Positions 1-9,525 of a stretch of 64,000 nt of DNA are shown here, in pieces. Below the pieces are notes generated by a model, which ran no database searches, was not told the DNA's origin, and worked only from the letters and a program-made list of their open reading frames with translations. Origin of the DNA: Acidipila sp. EB88 (GTDB taxonomy: Bacteria > Acidobacteriota > Terriglobia > Terriglobales > Acidobacteriaceae); assembly GCF_003858395.1 (NCBI RefSeq), contig NZ_QWEV01000005.1:2418001-2482000 (forward strand). Reading direction: 5' to 3'. The position numbers were made by a program, and so were the translations under genes. Within the stretch, counting starts at the first letter, position 1. Each line of letters begins with the position of its first letter.

Positions 1-204
1 CCTGCCGAACGCGACCACCCGGAGACTTGCGGCGAGGAGCACAAACACCTGCAACGCCAAGTGCGCAGCCACACACCACTGGCAGTGCGTTGCATCCGGC
101 ATGCCGGTCGCGTGGCTGTGCACCACCTCTGCCGACAGGAACACCAGCAGCAGGCAGCACAGCCCGAGCACCAGGAGCCTCACGAGTTTTGAATAGGGCC
201 GCAT
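1..204 (-). CDS. Small secreted/membrane Cys-His protein, 3'-truncated by window edge
   Basis: Minus-strand reading from an ATG at 202-204 is open to the window edge (68 codons seen, C-terminus missing). The product starts with a positively charged residue stretch and a strongly hydrophobic helix (LLVLGLCCLLLVFLSAEVV), followed by HSHATGMPDATHCQWC, a His/Cys-rich segment, and a second hydrophobic stretch. This looks like the small DUF2946-like metal-associated proteins found beside metal-uptake receptors; that family assignment is a guess from pattern only. It is divergent from the Fur/Zur-type gene at 291, and the genes further on encode a ZIP transporter and a TonB receptor, so a role in metal handling at the envelope is inferred. 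Confidence 0.5.
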   Translation of the reverse strand, partial: MRPYSKLVRLLVLGLCCLLLVFLSAEVVHSHATGMPDATHCQWCVAAHLALQVFVLLAASLRVVAFGR

Positions 205-290
205 GGGTTCGGAGGCAGAGAGGAAGCTTATTGAGAAAAGTATAGCAGTAAGGATTGCGGAGGCCGCAGCGCTTATAAGATAAGAACGGT
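205..290. promoter_or_regulatory. Divergent intergenic region upstream of the Fur/Zur-type regulator
   Basis: This 86-bp spacer separates the left-edge gene (minus) from the Fur-family gene (plus). Visible symmetric elements are TGCGG-agg-CCGCA at 256-268, CTTATAAG at 272-279, and an imperfect pair CTTATTG/CAGTAAG at about 223-249. Any of these could be an operator for the adjacent Fur-family protein or part of the promoters; no consensus promoter is obvious. Confidence 0.3.
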
Positions 291-680
291 ATGGCAATAC
301 AGGTACGCGACACCCGGCAGAAAAAGGCAATCCGTGCGGCTTTCTCGAGTGCGGCCCGGCCGCTTTCTCCGGAAGAGGCCTTGCAGGAAGCAGCCGCGCA
401 TGTGCGCGGCATCAGCGTCGCTACAATTTACCGCAACATCCACGCACTGATTGCGGAGTCATGGCTTTCGCCTGTTGAGATACCCGGCGAGCCGGCGCGC
501 TACGAGGTTGCTGGCAAGGGCCACCATCATCACTTTCAGTGCGAGCGCTGTGACCGGATCTATGACCTTCCAGGCTGCACGCTGCAACCGATTCCCGGGC
601 TGCCAGGTGGCTTCGCGCTGACGGGCCATGAGCTATTTCTCTATGGCCTGTGCGCGGCGTGCAACCAGTCGCCAGCCTGA
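291..680 (+). CDS. Fur family transcriptional regulator, probably Zur-type
   Basis: A 129-aa protein of Fur-family length. The N-terminal half is the winged helix with the family signature SVATIYRNIHALIAE (about residues 44-58). The C-terminal half carries GKGHHHHFQCERC (His-rich metal site plus the first CxxC) and the second CxxC in LYGLCAACN near the C-terminus, which together form the structural zinc site. Fur-family proteins repress metal uptake or defence genes when loaded with metal. The neighbours (ZIP transporter, TonB receptor, Cys/His-rich secreted proteins) make zinc the most likely co-repressor, but PerR or Fur specificity cannot be excluded from sequence. The gene is convergent with the ZIP gene, with 13 bp between their ends. 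Confidence 0.85.
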   Translation: MAIQVRDTRQKKAIRAAFSSAARPLSPEEALQEAAAHVRGISVATIYRNIHALIAESWLSPVEIPGEPARYEVAGKGHHHHFQCERCDRIYDLPGCTLQPIPGLPGGFALTGHELFLYGLCAACNQSPA

Positions 681-693
681 CGGCAGGTTTTCT

Positions 694-1593
694 TTAGCCG
701 GCGTGCAAGCCGGTAATCAGCATCACGATAAGGCTGCCGGCGCAGAGACACACCAGTTGCAGGTACACCGCGCGTGGAGTGGCGGCCTCGGCCAGTTCGG
801 GCAGCAGGTTGACCCCGGCGATATAGAGGAAGCTGCCTGCGCTCACCGGCAGAAGCCAGCGAAACACTGAAGCTCCGCCTGCTCCCAGGGCCAGCACAGC
901 CAGTGCCCCGGCAACGGCGGGCAGGGCGGCAACCACGGCGAAGCGCATGGCGCGCGGCGCAGGTACGCCCAGGTGCAGCAGCACGGCTACGTCGCCCAGG
1001 CGGTGCGGCACCTCGTGCAGGGCCACGGCGAACGCGGTAAGCAGCCCCAGGTTCGGGCGAATGGCAAAGGCAGTCGCGATCGCCGTGCCATCCACGAAGC
1101 TATGGAGGCAGCTGCCCAGCATCAGGTTGAGCGGGCGCATGCCCTGCTTGGCGCCCGCAAGGTGGGCACATGGCTGGTGGGCGCAGTCGGCGCCGGGGGC
1201 GTGCGCCGGGTCTTGCTGCGCAGGTATCGTTGCCGGGGCTTCTGCGTAGCTGTGGAAGACGCGCTCCACGGCAAAGAGCACGAGCAGGGTCAAACCCACC
1301 GCAAGCCAGGTTCCACGGCCATTGCCCAGCGCATCCACTGCTTCGGGCAGAAGATGCAGGATCGCCGTGGCAAGCAGCACTCCGACTGCCAGCGACAGCA
1401 GGTAGGGCAGCTGGCGCTGCAGCTGCTGCTCCCGCGAACGCAGGAGCCACGCGGCCGCGACCGCAACCACCTGGACGGCAAGAACCGTGCCGAGCATCAG
1501 CACGGGAAAACAACATCCTGGTCGTGCTGAGTGTGGGTGCCGAGACGGCCCTCGAGGCTGCCCGGCGTGTGCTTGTTGCGAATGCGCATTCAA
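694..1593 (-). CDS. ZIP family metal transporter
   Basis: A 299-aa inner-membrane protein with about eight hydrophobic segments, as expected for ZIP transporters that import Zn2+ or other divalent cations. TM4 motif: CLHSFVDGTAIATAF (H164, D168). TM5 motif: HEVPHRLGDVAVLL (H193-D201). A His/Cys-rich cytoplasmic loop (about residues 130-143, with DCAHQPCAH) sits between TM3 and TM4, typical of the family. In LIV-1-like ZIPs the TM5 signature is HExPHExGD; here the second Glu is Arg198, which is unusual for a metal-site residue. The gene lies 48 bp downstream of the TonB receptor gene on the same strand and is probably co-transcribed with it, giving outer- and inner-membrane steps of one uptake route. 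The start could also be an internal ATG near residue 33. Confidence 0.85.
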   Translation of the reverse strand: MNAHSQQAHAGQPRGPSRHPHSARPGCCFPVLMLGTVLAVQVVAVAAAWLLRSREQQLQRQLPYLLSLAVGVLLATAILHLLPEAVDALGNGRGTWLAVGLTLLVLFAVERVFHSYAEAPATIPAQQDPAHAPGADCAHQPCAHLAGAKQGMRPLNLMLGSCLHSFVDGTAIATAFAIRPNLGLLTAFAVALHEVPHRLGDVAVLLHLGVPAPRAMRFAVVAALPAVAGALAVLALGAGGASVFRWLLPVSAGSFLYIAGVNLLPELAEAATPRAVYLQLVCLCAGSLIVMLITGLHAG

Positions 1594-1641
1594 TTAGGAT
1601 GGCACATCGGGCGGCAACTGGAAAGCTCTTCGACCCAGCGG

Positions 1642-3936
1642 CTAACGAGAGTGAAACCGGTAACGCAGCTCGGCGAAGATCTCACGCGGATCGTTGTAGT
1701 GGAAGCCGCCAAACGTAACGCTGTTGTCGAGCAGCACCCTGCGATTGGCCACGTTGAGGGCGCTGACCGAAAGGCTCGCCTGCTCGCCCAGCGCTTTGCC
1801 TAGGCGGAGATCAAAGGTGGTGTGCTGCGGCAGGTACGCGTCAGGGTAGGGAGTGGCCGGGTCCGGGTCGCCATTCGTGAAGCCTGACCCGTAGTAGACG
1901 TTGGTCGATACCGTGGTGCTCCACGGAAGTGCCGTCTCGAAACCGACGTTGAGGGTGTTGCGCTGGTCGTGGTCGACTGGGGTGTAACCCGGCTCGACGT
2001 CGCACTCGGGTGAGGTAATCGGCGCGCACACCAGGCCCCCGGTGATGGCGCCTCGCTGTTCTGCGATCTGGTTGGAGTAGGCAAGATGGACGTGCGCGGC
2101 TTTCCACAACTGCGGTGAGCGCAGCGAAAGCTCCCAGGCACGAACCAGCGCCCCGTCAATGGTGACCGGGAAGTAGATGCTCGAGCCGCCCAGGTTGGAA
2201 TGGTCGAGGAAGTTGTTCACCCTTGTCTTGAAGGTGTCGATGTCGAGACTCCATCCGCGCAGAGGAATCTTCACGCCGAACTGGTGCTCTTCGTCATGCT
2301 CGCCGTGCAGCGGCTCGAAGGTCGTGTTGTTGCTCTGCGCGTACTGTAACAGGGGTCCGGTGGCGGTGAGCAGCGGCGGCGGCTGGTAGAAGCGCCCGTA
2401 GAAGCCGCGCAAGACCCAGTGAAGTTTCGGTATCTCGATGGCAGCGCCAATGCGCGGCGCCGTGGCATCCTCAGTGACATCCGCCTCGAAATGCGTCTGG
2501 CGCAGGCCGGCGGAGAGCGTGAGCCACGGCGCGGGCCGATAGCTGTCGGAGAGGTACTCCTCCACAACGCCGCCGTTGGTTTGTGCCGGCGTTCGAAACG
2601 GGAGCGCGCCGCTGCCGTCGTTGAAGATAGCGCCGAACGTGTAGGTCTCGTGCTCGCCGAAGGAGTAGAAGCCGGCCTGCAGCGTGTGCTTCGCCACGAC
2701 CTTGTCGATCGATGCCTGCAGGCCGCCGTAGGTCGACGCACGGCCGGAGGTGGTGGCGACCGGCGTGTCGGTCGGACTGGAGTCATACGCTGCTCGATTG
2801 AAATGGAAAAAGGGCGAGACCTGCAGCACGGTGGCCGGAGAGCTGGTGTGCACCCAGGTGAAAGCGGCCAGCGCATCGGTCTCGCGTTGCGTATCGCGTA
2901 AACCGCTGGAGTCGAACTGCTGATTGCCGAAGCTGTCCGGATCGGGATCGTACGGTATCTCGAAAAAGTCGCTGCGGGCCTGCCCCACAAAGCGCAACTG
3001 ATCGCGCGGGGTCTGGTCGAACAGCAGGGAAACGAAGCCCCCGTAACCATTGGCCGCGTCGTGCAGAACCTGGGAGACCGGGGTGGACAGCCCGTAATCG
3101 CTGCGGTTGCCGTTGAGGCTCAAGTAGTAGGCCGCGCGGCCGGTGTGGTCGCCGTAGTTGACCTGGTCGTTGGTCTGCAGAAAGCTGCCAGCCTGCAGCA
3201 CGAGCTCGGCTTCGCCATTGCGCTCGAAGCCGCTGCGCGGCACCACGTTGAATGCGCCGTACGTGCGATCGCCGATGCCGGCCGTGTAACTGCCGCGCTG
3301 CACCTCGATGTACTCGACGTCCTTGGGATCCATCTGCGCACCGACGTTGCTGGCGATATCGGTGTTGGGGATGTTGACTCCGTCGATCAGCCAGCTTACC
3401 TGGTGGCCGCCACGCATGTGCAGCATGTCGTGGGTCATGTAGGCACCGGGCACGTAGTCGGTGATCATGGCCATGCTGTTGGTGCGGTCAGCTCCCGGCG
3501 TGCCGGCAATCTCGGCGCGGCTGATCAGCGTGGTGGGCGTTGCGGTATCAGCGTGCTCCGCCTGCTCATGCACTTCGGCACTCTGCGTGACCTGGCCGGG
3601 CGTAAGCGCAAACTGCAATGTCGCGACTGTCTGCGAGGTGAGGTGGAACTGCTCCTGCACACTGCGGAAGCCCGCCTGCGAAATGGTGGCGGTGTACTCG
3701 CCAAGGGGAACAGAGGGCACGTCGAACATGCCGTCCGCGTTGGTGGTCGTGCGGAATATCAGAGCAGAATCCGCTGCCTGCAACACAACTACTGCCCCGC
3801 GCACCGGGTGATGTTGCGGATCCTGCACGTGGCCGGAAACCTGCGCAAACAGCGTGGCCGCATGCGCCCCTGGCACCGCGATAAACGACACGGCCAAAAA
3901 AGTGGCCGCAAGGCATGGAGAGGCAAAACTTCGCAT
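1642..3936 (-). CDS. TonB-dependent receptor with carboxypeptidase-regulatory-like domain, likely metal receptor
   Basis: A 764-aa outer-membrane receptor. A signal peptide ends around AVPGAHA (residue 26). Residues about 30-115 form the carboxypeptidase-regulatory-like beta-sandwich (VSGHVQDPQHHPVRGAVVVL...). A plug domain follows (MRGGHQVSWLIDGVNIPNTD), then a TonB-type beta-barrel ending in the aromatic ELRYRFHSR. Such proteins import scarce ligands using TonB energy. Substrate is not readable directly; position between a Cys/His-rich secreted protein and a ZIP transporter, near a Zur-like gene, suggests zinc or a zinc complex. It is shorter than the roughly 1,100-residue Oar-like receptors further along the window, matching the size of dedicated metal receptors. 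Confidence 0.85.
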   Translation of the reverse strand: MRSFASPCLAATFLAVSFIAVPGAHAATLFAQVSGHVQDPQHHPVRGAVVVLQAADSALIFRTTTNADGMFDVPSVPLGEYTATISQAGFRSVQEQFHLTSQTVATLQFALTPGQVTQSAEVHEQAEHADTATPTTLISRAEIAGTPGADRTNSMAMITDYVPGAYMTHDMLHMRGGHQVSWLIDGVNIPNTDIASNVGAQMDPKDVEYIEVQRGSYTAGIGDRTYGAFNVVPRSGFERNGEAELVLQAGSFLQTNDQVNYGDHTGRAAYYLSLNGNRSDYGLSTPVSQVLHDAANGYGGFVSLLFDQTPRDQLRFVGQARSDFFEIPYDPDPDSFGNQQFDSSGLRDTQRETDALAAFTWVHTSSPATVLQVSPFFHFNRAAYDSSPTDTPVATTSGRASTYGGLQASIDKVVAKHTLQAGFYSFGEHETYTFGAIFNDGSGALPFRTPAQTNGGVVEEYLSDSYRPAPWLTLSAGLRQTHFEADVTEDATAPRIGAAIEIPKLHWVLRGFYGRFYQPPPLLTATGPLLQYAQSNNTTFEPLHGEHDEEHQFGVKIPLRGWSLDIDTFKTRVNNFLDHSNLGGSSIYFPVTIDGALVRAWELSLRSPQLWKAAHVHLAYSNQIAEQRGAITGGLVCAPITSPECDVEPGYTPVDHDQRNTLNVGFETALPWSTTVSTNVYYGSGFTNGDPDPATPYPDAYLPQHTTFDLRLGKALGEQASLSVSALNVANRRVLLDNSVTFGGFHYNDPREIFAELRYRFHSR

Positions 3937-4022
3937 CGCAATCTATCCCGGTCTCGAAGAGACCCATTCAGTGCGTAAGCACAAGCCACTGCGCGGCGTG
4001 CGCCTGTGGCTACTTCAAAGGA

Positions 4023-4409
4023 TCAGGAAAGCCTGTGCGAAGGAGGGCCGCGCTTCTGCCGAGAGCGGTCGCGTGCGATCCGCCAGCGGCACTCTGCCTG
4101 CTGGACGCCGGCAGGCGCCATGGCCGGCATGGAACCGTGCAGGGCTGCCGCTGGGGCAGCCAGGACTGGCGCGTGGCTGGCGCTGAGAGCCTGCGGAAAG
4201 AACGGGCAATGCATCGGGGGCGCGCTGAAGCGTGCCTGCGCGGGGTCCAGAGAGCGGCGCATCGTCATGCTCTCGAGGCAGTGGTGAGCGCCTGCGCGGC
4301 GGCAGCATGCCGGAACCGACACCTCCTGCGCGGTCACAAGCGCCAGCAGCGGCGCTGCGGACGAGAGACCAAACACCAGCAGGAGCAGCATGGAAAAAAG
4401 TTTGCGCAA
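4023..4409 (-). CDS. Small exported Cys/His-rich protein, first gene of the metal-receptor operon
   Basis: A 128-aa protein with an N-terminal signal-like segment (FSMLLLLVFGLSSAAPLLAL) followed by VSVPACCRRAGAHHCLESM, a Cys/His cluster that could bind a transition metal, then a Pro/Ala-rich body containing HCPFFP and a basic tail (ARDRSRQKRGPPSH). I associate this architecture with acidobacterial proteins found next to TonB receptors, but have no named family. The longest frame starts with TTG at 4409; an ATG at 4391 keeps the signal segment and is an alternative, and neither has a clear ribosome-binding site. It is 86 bp upstream of the receptor gene on the same strand, so co-expression is likely. 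Confidence 0.6.
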   Translation of the reverse strand: MRKLFSMLLLLVFGLSSAAPLLALVTAQEVSVPACCRRAGAHHCLESMTMRRSLDPAQARFSAPPMHCPFFPQALSASHAPVLAAPAAALHGSMPAMAPAGVQQAECRWRIARDRSRQKRGPPSHRLS

Positions 4410-4429
4410 GCAGCTTGATTGAACCGGAT

Positions 4430-4446
4430 TTGCCGGGATTCGGCAA
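4430..4446. repeat. REP-like inverted repeat upstream of the RAYT gene
   Basis: TTGCCG-ggatt-CGGCAA forms a perfect 6-bp stem with a 5-nt loop, about 70 bp before the RAYT start. RAYT genes are usually flanked by such REP palindromes, which are their substrates. A single copy with a short stem is weak evidence. Confidence 0.3.
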
Positions 4447-4514
4447 GGCGAGAGTCGTGCCCGGGTCGCTCCAGCGTCGCGTTCACTTGTCTGGCGGCTC
4501 GATACAATCGAGAC

Positions 4515-5030
4515 ATGCCCAAGGCTCGCAAGTCAGTGCTCGGCAGGGGAGAGCTGCATTTTGTCTCCTGTGCGTCCTACCGCCATCTCCACAAGCTCGC
4601 TGTCGATAAGCATCGGGATCTGCTTTGCCAACTCCTGGAAGAGCTCCGTGTGAAGTTCCGGTTCTCGATCGTGGGGTACGTGGTGCTTCCGTCTGTGTTC
4701 CACATGCTGCTCACGGAGCCGGAGAAGGATTCCGTCGACGAGATCATCCAGACGCTGCGGCAGCGCTACCAGCGTCGCTACAACACCTCGGTGCGCTCGG
4801 ACGAACCTGCGTGGGAAAAAAGCTACAGCGACCTCCACGTGGTCACCCCGGACCAGATTGTGGGATTCCTGAGCACCATGCACCAGGCCCCGGTCAAAGC
4901 GGGGCTGGTGGAAGCGCCGACCGAGTGGTCGTGGAGCAGCGCTCTGCGCTACGCAGGGCTGCCGGAAGGTGTGGTCACCGTGGAACCATCAAGCGATCCG
5001 CGCACGCAGATCGTCGTCTCACAGGCGTAG
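4515..5030 (+). CDS. REP-associated transposase-like protein (RAYT / IS200-type Y1), degenerate HUH
   Basis: A 171-aa Y1_Tnp-type protein. The ATG at 4515 is preferred because upstream translation is not transposase-like and family similarity begins with the GRGELHFVSCASYRH strand. Active members have a metal-binding HUH motif in a strand like MPEHFHLLISEP; here the equivalent reads VLPSVFHMLLTEP, so the first His is replaced by Val while the second is kept. Candidate catalytic Tyr residues remain in QRYQRRYNTS and EKSYSDLHV, and the C-terminal WSWSSALRYAG block is intact. Flanking copies or terminal structures of a mobile element are not seen, so this is probably a domesticated or inactive single-copy RAYT sitting between the metal and potassium operons. 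Confidence 0.75.
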   Translation: MPKARKSVLGRGELHFVSCASYRHLHKLAVDKHRDLLCQLLEELRVKFRFSIVGYVVLPSVFHMLLTEPEKDSVDEIIQTLRQRYQRRYNTSVRSDEPAWEKSYSDLHVVTPDQIVGFLSTMHQAPVKAGLVEAPTEWSWSSALRYAGLPEGVVTVEPSSDPRTQIVVSQA

Positions 5031-5111
5031 CCCGATACCCAGCGGCAAAGCGGATGCCCGTGCTTGCGACTCGGCCAAGTCCTCACCGCTGCCTCGACGC
5101 AGGCTCTTTCG

Positions 5112-5690
5112 CTACCTGCTCACCAATAGTGCATCGAGCGCCAGGTTCAGCGGCAGCACTGCCACACGCGGCTCGCCCAGCAAACCAAATTGCCTCTGCG
5201 TCGTGTGCTGCTGCACAAGCAGCCGCAGCCTCGCTGGGTCGATCGCGCGGGCGGCAGCCACACGCAACACTTGGTACTCCGCTGCCGCAGGTGTGATGTC
5301 CGGATCCAGACCCGACCCGGATGCGGTGACAAGGTCAACGGGCACGGCGGCTGCGGAGTGGTTCATTGCCTGTTCGGCCGCGACGCTGCTTTGTACGCGG
5401 TCAATCAACGCCTTGTTTGTAGGCGCCAGGTTCGATCCGGAAGAGGCTGCGGCATCGTAGCCGGCGCCTGCTGCCGAAGGACGACTGTGAAAGTAGCGCG
5501 GGCCACTGAACGGCTGGCCGATCAGGGCTGAGCCGACAAGCTCACCCTGGCTGTTATGAAGCAACTGCCCCGCAGCCTGGCTTGGAAACACAAGGTGTGC
5601 CACGGCTGTGATTGCAAGCGGATAGACGAGGCCAAGAAAAACGGAGGTGATTGCGGTGTACAAGACGGCGGTGCGCACAAGTTTCTGCAT
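5112..5690 (-). CDS. kdpC: Potassium-transporting ATPase subunit C
   Basis: A 192-aa KdpC with the single N-terminal membrane helix (TAVLYTAITSVFLGLVYPLA) and the periplasmic family signatures GSALIGQPFSGPRYFHSRPSA and ASGSGLDPDITPAAA. KdpC stabilises the KdpFABC complex and helps K+ binding to KdpA. It is the last gene of the operon, starting 8 bp after kdpB. No kdpD or kdpE sensor-regulator genes follow; the next gene (RAYT) is on the opposite strand. Confidence 0.97.
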   Translation of the reverse strand: MQKLVRTAVLYTAITSVFLGLVYPLAITAVAHLVFPSQAAGQLLHNSQGELVGSALIGQPFSGPRYFHSRPSAAGAGYDAAASSGSNLAPTNKALIDRVQSSVAAEQAMNHSAAAVPVDLVTASGSGLDPDITPAAAEYQVLRVAAARAIDPARLRLLVQQHTTQRQFGLLGEPRVAVLPLNLALDALLVSR

Positions 5691-5698
5691 GGATTTTC

Positions 5699-7744
5699 CT
5701 AGGCCAGGTGGATCGCGGTGATTACGATGTCGACGAGCTTGATGCCGAGAAATGGAACGATGAGGCCGCCGAGACCATAGATCAGCAGGTTGCGCTGCAG
5801 CAATGCGGCAGCAGAGAGCGCGCGATACCCGACGCCGCGCAGCGCGAGCGGGATCAGCCCGATGATGATCAGCGCGTTGAAGATCACGGCTGAAAGAATG
5901 GCAGACTCTGGCGAGTGCAGTCGCATGATGTTGAGCGTGTTGAGCACCGGGAAGGCCCCGGCAAACATCGCCGGAATGATCGCGAAGTACTTCGCTACGT
6001 CGTTGGCGATGGAGAAGGTGGTAAGCGCGCCGCGCGTCATCAGCAACTGTTTGCCGATACCGACAATCTCGATGAGCTTGGTTGGGTCTGAATCGAGATC
6101 AACCATGTTGCCGGCTTCCTTCGCGGCCTGCGTTCCGGAGTTCATGGCCACGCCCACATCCGCCTGGGCAAGTGCAGGTGCGTCGTTGGTGCCGTCCCCG
6201 GTCATCGCGACGAGTTTTCCTTCCGCCTGTTCCCGGCGGATCAGGTCCATCTTGTCCTTGGGCTTCGCCTCTGCAAGAAAGTCATCCACGCCGGCTTCAC
6301 GCGCGATGGCGGCAGCCGTAAGCGGATTGTCGCCGGTGATCATGATGGTGCGAATGCCCATGGCGCGGAGCTGTGTGAATCGTTCGCGCATGCCGCCTTT
6401 CACGACATCCTTGAGATGGATGACGCCGAGCGCGCGGCCGTTCTCCACCACCACGAGCGGTGTGCCGCCACTGCGCGCGATCTCCTCAACGGATGCCCGC
6501 ACCTGCACTGGCATGGACGAGCCGCATTGTTCGAGATAGCGTGACATCGCATCCACGGCGCCCTTGCGAATGCTGCGTCCTTCCACATCAATGCCCGACA
6601 TGCGTGTGCTCGCGCTGAATGGAACAAACTCGGCATGAAGCTGTGCAAGCTCTCGCCCGCGCAGGCCATAGCGCGTCTTTGCCAGCACCACCACAGAGCG
6701 CCCCTCGGGCGTTTCATCGGGCAGCGAAGAGAGCTGTGCTGCGTCCGCGAGTTGCTCGTTGGTGATGCCCGGTGCAGGCACGAACTCCGACGCCTGTCGA
6801 TTGCCGATCGTGATTGTGCCGGTCTTGTCCAGCAGCAGCGTGTTCACATCTCCTGCTGCTTCCACCGCGCGGCCCGAAGTAGCGAGCACGTTGTGCTGAA
6901 CCAGGCGGTCCATGCCGGCGATGCCGATCGCGGAGAGCAGTCCGCCGATCGTGGTGGGAATGAGACACACCAGCAGCGATATCAGGACGAACACGGTTTG
7001 CGGCGCACCCGCATAGCTGGCGAAAGGCTCCAGCGTCACAACCGCGAGGAGAAAGATAATGGTCAGCCCCGAGAGCAGAATGTTGAGTGCGATCTCGTTT
7101 GGTGTCTTCTGCCGCTTCGCCCCTTCTACCAGTGCAATCATGCGGTCGAGAAATGTTTCGCCCGGGTTGGACGTGATGCGCACGGTGAGGAAATCAGACA
7201 GAACACGCGTGCCTCCGGTGACCGCAGAACGATCGCCGCCCGCCTCGCGAATGACCGGGGCCGACTCGCCGGTGATCGCCGACTCATCGACAGAGGCGAC
7301 GCCTTCCACTACTTCGCCGTCGCCCGGGATCATCTGGGAAGCCTCGACGCGCACCAGGTCGCCGAGCCGCAGGGCGGAACTCGCGACCTCTTCAAGTCCG
7401 CTCCTGGTGACGCGGTACGCGGTTGTTTCGGCCTTGGCGCGTCGCAGCGCGTCGGCCTGCGCTTTGCCTCGTCCTTCTGCCATTGCCTCGGCAAAGTTGG
7501 CGAACAGCACGGTGAACCAGAGCCACAGAGTGATCTGTAGATCGAACGAGAAGTTGCCCCGGTGCACCAGTGCATCGCGCACGAAGAGCACAGTGGTGAG
7601 TGCGCTGCCTGCCTCCACCACAAACATGACAGGATTGCGCATCATGGCAGTGGGCTTGAGCTTGCGCAGTGCGTCTACGCTGGCGCGACGCACGATATGG
7701 GCGTCAAATATGGACCGTTGGTTGCGATGATTGCTTTCGGACAT
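5699..7744 (-). CDS. kdpB: Potassium-transporting P-type ATPase subunit B
   Basis: A 681-aa P-type ATPase, the usual KdpB length. The phosphorylation motif [14 protein letters not shown] places the aspartate at about residue 306. The actuator motif is [10 protein letters not shown] and the hinge motif is [20 protein letters not shown]. Membrane helices lie at residues about 35-90, 215-270 and 570-680. KdpB hydrolyses ATP to drive K+ import through KdpA at low external potassium. It is 17 bp downstream of kdpA. The frame is complete with no missing catalytic residue. Confidence 0.98.
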   Translation of the reverse strand: MSESNHRNQRSIFDAHIVRRASVDALRKLKPTAMMRNPVMFVVEAGSALTTVLFVRDALVHRGNFSFDLQITLWLWFTVLFANFAEAMAEGRGKAQADALRRAKAETTAYRVTRSGLEEVASSALRLGDLVRVEASQMIPGDGEVVEGVASVDESAITGESAPVIREAGGDRSAVTGGTRVLSDFLTVRITSNPGETFLDRMIALVEGAKRQKTPNEIALNILLSGLTIIFLLAVVTLEPFASYAGAPQTVFVLISLLVCLIPTTIGGLLSAIGIAGMDRLVQHNVLATSGRAVEAAGDVNTLLLDKTGTITIGNRQASEFVPAPGITNEQLADAAQLSSLPDETPEGRSVVVLAKTRYGLRGRELAQLHAEFVPFSASTRMSGIDVEGRSIRKGAVDAMSRYLEQCGSSMPVQVRASVEEIARSGGTPLVVVENGRALGVIHLKDVVKGGMRERFTQLRAMGIRTIMITGDNPLTAAAIAREAGVDDFLAEAKPKDKMDLIRREQAEGKLVAMTGDGTNDAPALAQADVGVAMNSGTQAAKEAGNMVDLDSDPTKLIEIVGIGKQLLMTRGALTTFSIANDVAKYFAIIPAMFAGAFPVLNTLNIMRLHSPESAILSAVIFNALIIIGLIPLALRGVGYRALSAAALLQRNLLIYGLGGLIVPFLGIKLVDIVITAIHLA

Positions 7745-7761
7745 GGTTCTTTCCCTTCTGC

Positions 7762-9525
7762 CTAGAAGCTGCGGCCGGCATGCAGCAGTAAGTGTTCGAG
7801 CACCGGCCCAAGTGCGAGCACGGGAAAGAAGGTAAGCGCGCCGACGATCACAATCACACCGGTAAGAAGCACTGTGAACAGCGGAGTAGTTACCGGAAAC
7901 GTGCCGGCCGTGGGAGGAACCCGCTTTTTCGCCGCGAGATTGCCGGCAACAGCAAGCATCGGGATCAGCATCAGGAAGCGGCCGGCAAACATGGCGATAC
8001 CAAGGCTCGTGTTGTACCAGGGAGTATTCGCATTAAGGCCGGCGAAAGCGGAACCATTGTTGCCGGTGGCCGAGGTGTAGGCGTAGAGGATCTCGGAGAG
8101 CCCATGCGGCCCATGGTTCGCGAGGCTCGACAAGCCAAAGCCCGGCGCCAGCACGGACACGGCAGAGAAGCCAAGGATGACGAGAGGAAAGATCAGCAGG
8201 TAAAGCATGGCCATCTGCACGTCGTAGGCTTCGATCTTTTTGCCGAAGTATTCAGGCGTGCGACCGACCATCAGTCCTGCGATAAAGACAGCAAGAATCA
8301 CAAAGATCAGCATGCCGTACATGCCGGCGCCGACGCCGCCAAAGATCACCTCGCCCAGCAGGATGTTGACCAGTGGTACAAGACCGCCCAGGGGCGTGAA
8401 CGAATCATGCATTGCATTCACCGCACCGCAGCTGGCATCCGTGGTCACGGTCGCAAACAGGGCAGAGTTGGCGATGCCGAACCGGACCTCCTTGCCTTCC
8501 ATGTTGCCGCCGCTCTGCATGCTTGTGAGCTGCTGCGCCACGCCATGCATGAGCGGGTTTGCCTGCGACTCCGCGTGGTAGCAGAGCAGTGTGCCTGCCA
8601 GCCACAACATGGACATGGTTGCGAACACAGCCCAGCCATGTTTGGGCGAGCCGGTCATTTGGCCCAGCGTCACTGTGAGCGCTGCAGGGATGAGAAAGAT
8701 GGCAAGCATCTGCAGGAGGTTGGTAAGGGGAGTCGGATTTTCGAACGGGTGAGCGCTGTTGGCGTTGAAGAAGCCGCCACCGTTGGTGCCGAGCATCTTG
8801 ATGGCTTCCTGCGAAGCCACCGGGCCCTGTGCGATGGACTGCGTGGTGACTGTTGCAATCTTGCCATCTGCCCCGGTCTGGCTCTGTGTTTCTACAAGAT
8901 GAGCCGTGTCGTAGGACCTCAGGTTCTGCACGACTCCCTGCGAAACCAGCGCTATCGCAAGCACTGAGGACAACGGAACAAGCACCCAGAGCGTGCCTCG
9001 CGTGAGATCCGCCCAGAAATTGCCAAGCGTTCTCATCTCGCGCCGTGCGATGCCGCGGATGAAGGCAATGGCAAGGGCAAGGCCTGCTGCAGCCGACCAG
9101 AAGTTGTGGGAGGCAAGCCCCAGCATCTCGGTCAGATAACTCATCGTGCCTTCAGGACTGTACGACTGCCAGTTGGTGTTGGTTGTGAAAGAGACCGCGG
9201 TGTTCCAGGCAAGTGCCGGGGCGACACCTGCCAGGTGCTGCGGGTTGAAGGGAAGCATGTGCTGCATCCGCTCCACCATGTAGGTCAGCGCGAACGTCGC
9301 GGCGCTGAATACCAGCATTGCTGCAAGGTACTCTGTCCAGCGCATCTCCTTTTCAGGATCGATCCCGGTGGCCTTGTAGAGCAGGCGTTCCATTGGAGCC
9401 AGAGCGAAGTCAAGCCAGGTGCGCTTGCGCTCGAAAACCCTGGCGATATAGACGCCCAGCGGCTTGGCACTTACCAGCAGGATCGCAAAGAACACAACGA
9501 TCTGGAGCAACCCGTTCGTTGTCAT
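7762..9525 (-). CDS. kdpA: Potassium-transporting ATPase subunit A (channel subunit)
   Basis: A 587-aa polytopic membrane protein of the KdpA/Trk/Ktr superfamily. Selectivity-filter-like segments are visible: [48 protein letters not shown] and [19 protein letters not shown], corresponding to the four pore loops. The ATG at 9523-9525 overlaps the kdpF stop as TGATG, which decides the start over a TTG one codon upstream. It binds and conducts K+ in the KdpFABC complex. Confidence 0.98.
   Translation of the reverse strand: MTTNGLLQIVVFFAILLVSAKPLGVYIARVFERKRTWLDFALAPMERLLYKATGIDPEKEMRWTEYLAAMLVFSAATFALTYMVERMQHMLPFNPQHLAGVAPALAWNTAVSFTTNTNWQSYSPEGTMSYLTEMLGLASHNFWSAAAGLALAIAFIRGIARREMRTLGNFWADLTRGTLWVLVPLSSVLAIALVSQGVVQNLRSYDTAHLVETQSQTGADGKIATVTTQSIAQGPVASQEAIKMLGTNGGGFFNANSAHPFENPTPLTNLLQMLAIFLIPAALTVTLGQMTGSPKHGWAVFATMSMLWLAGTLLCYHAESQANPLMHGVAQQLTSMQSGGNMEGKEVRFGIANSALFATVTTDASCGAVNAMHDSFTPLGGLVPLVNILLGEVIFGGVGAGMYGMLIFVILAVFIAGLMVGRTPEYFGKKIEAYDVQMAMLYLLIFPLVILGFSAVSVLAPGFGLSSLANHGPHGLSEILYAYTSATGNNGSAFAGLNANTPWYNTSLGIAMFAGRFLMLIPMLAVAGNLAAKKRVPPTAGTFPVTTPLFTVLLTGVIVIVGALTFFPVLALGPVLEHLLLHAGRSF

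Noticed and set aside
4015-4446. Alternative 143-codon minus frame over the small Cys/His gene
   Set aside because: The frame 4023-4409 gives a signal peptide and a Cys/His motif; this one gives no recognisable features.
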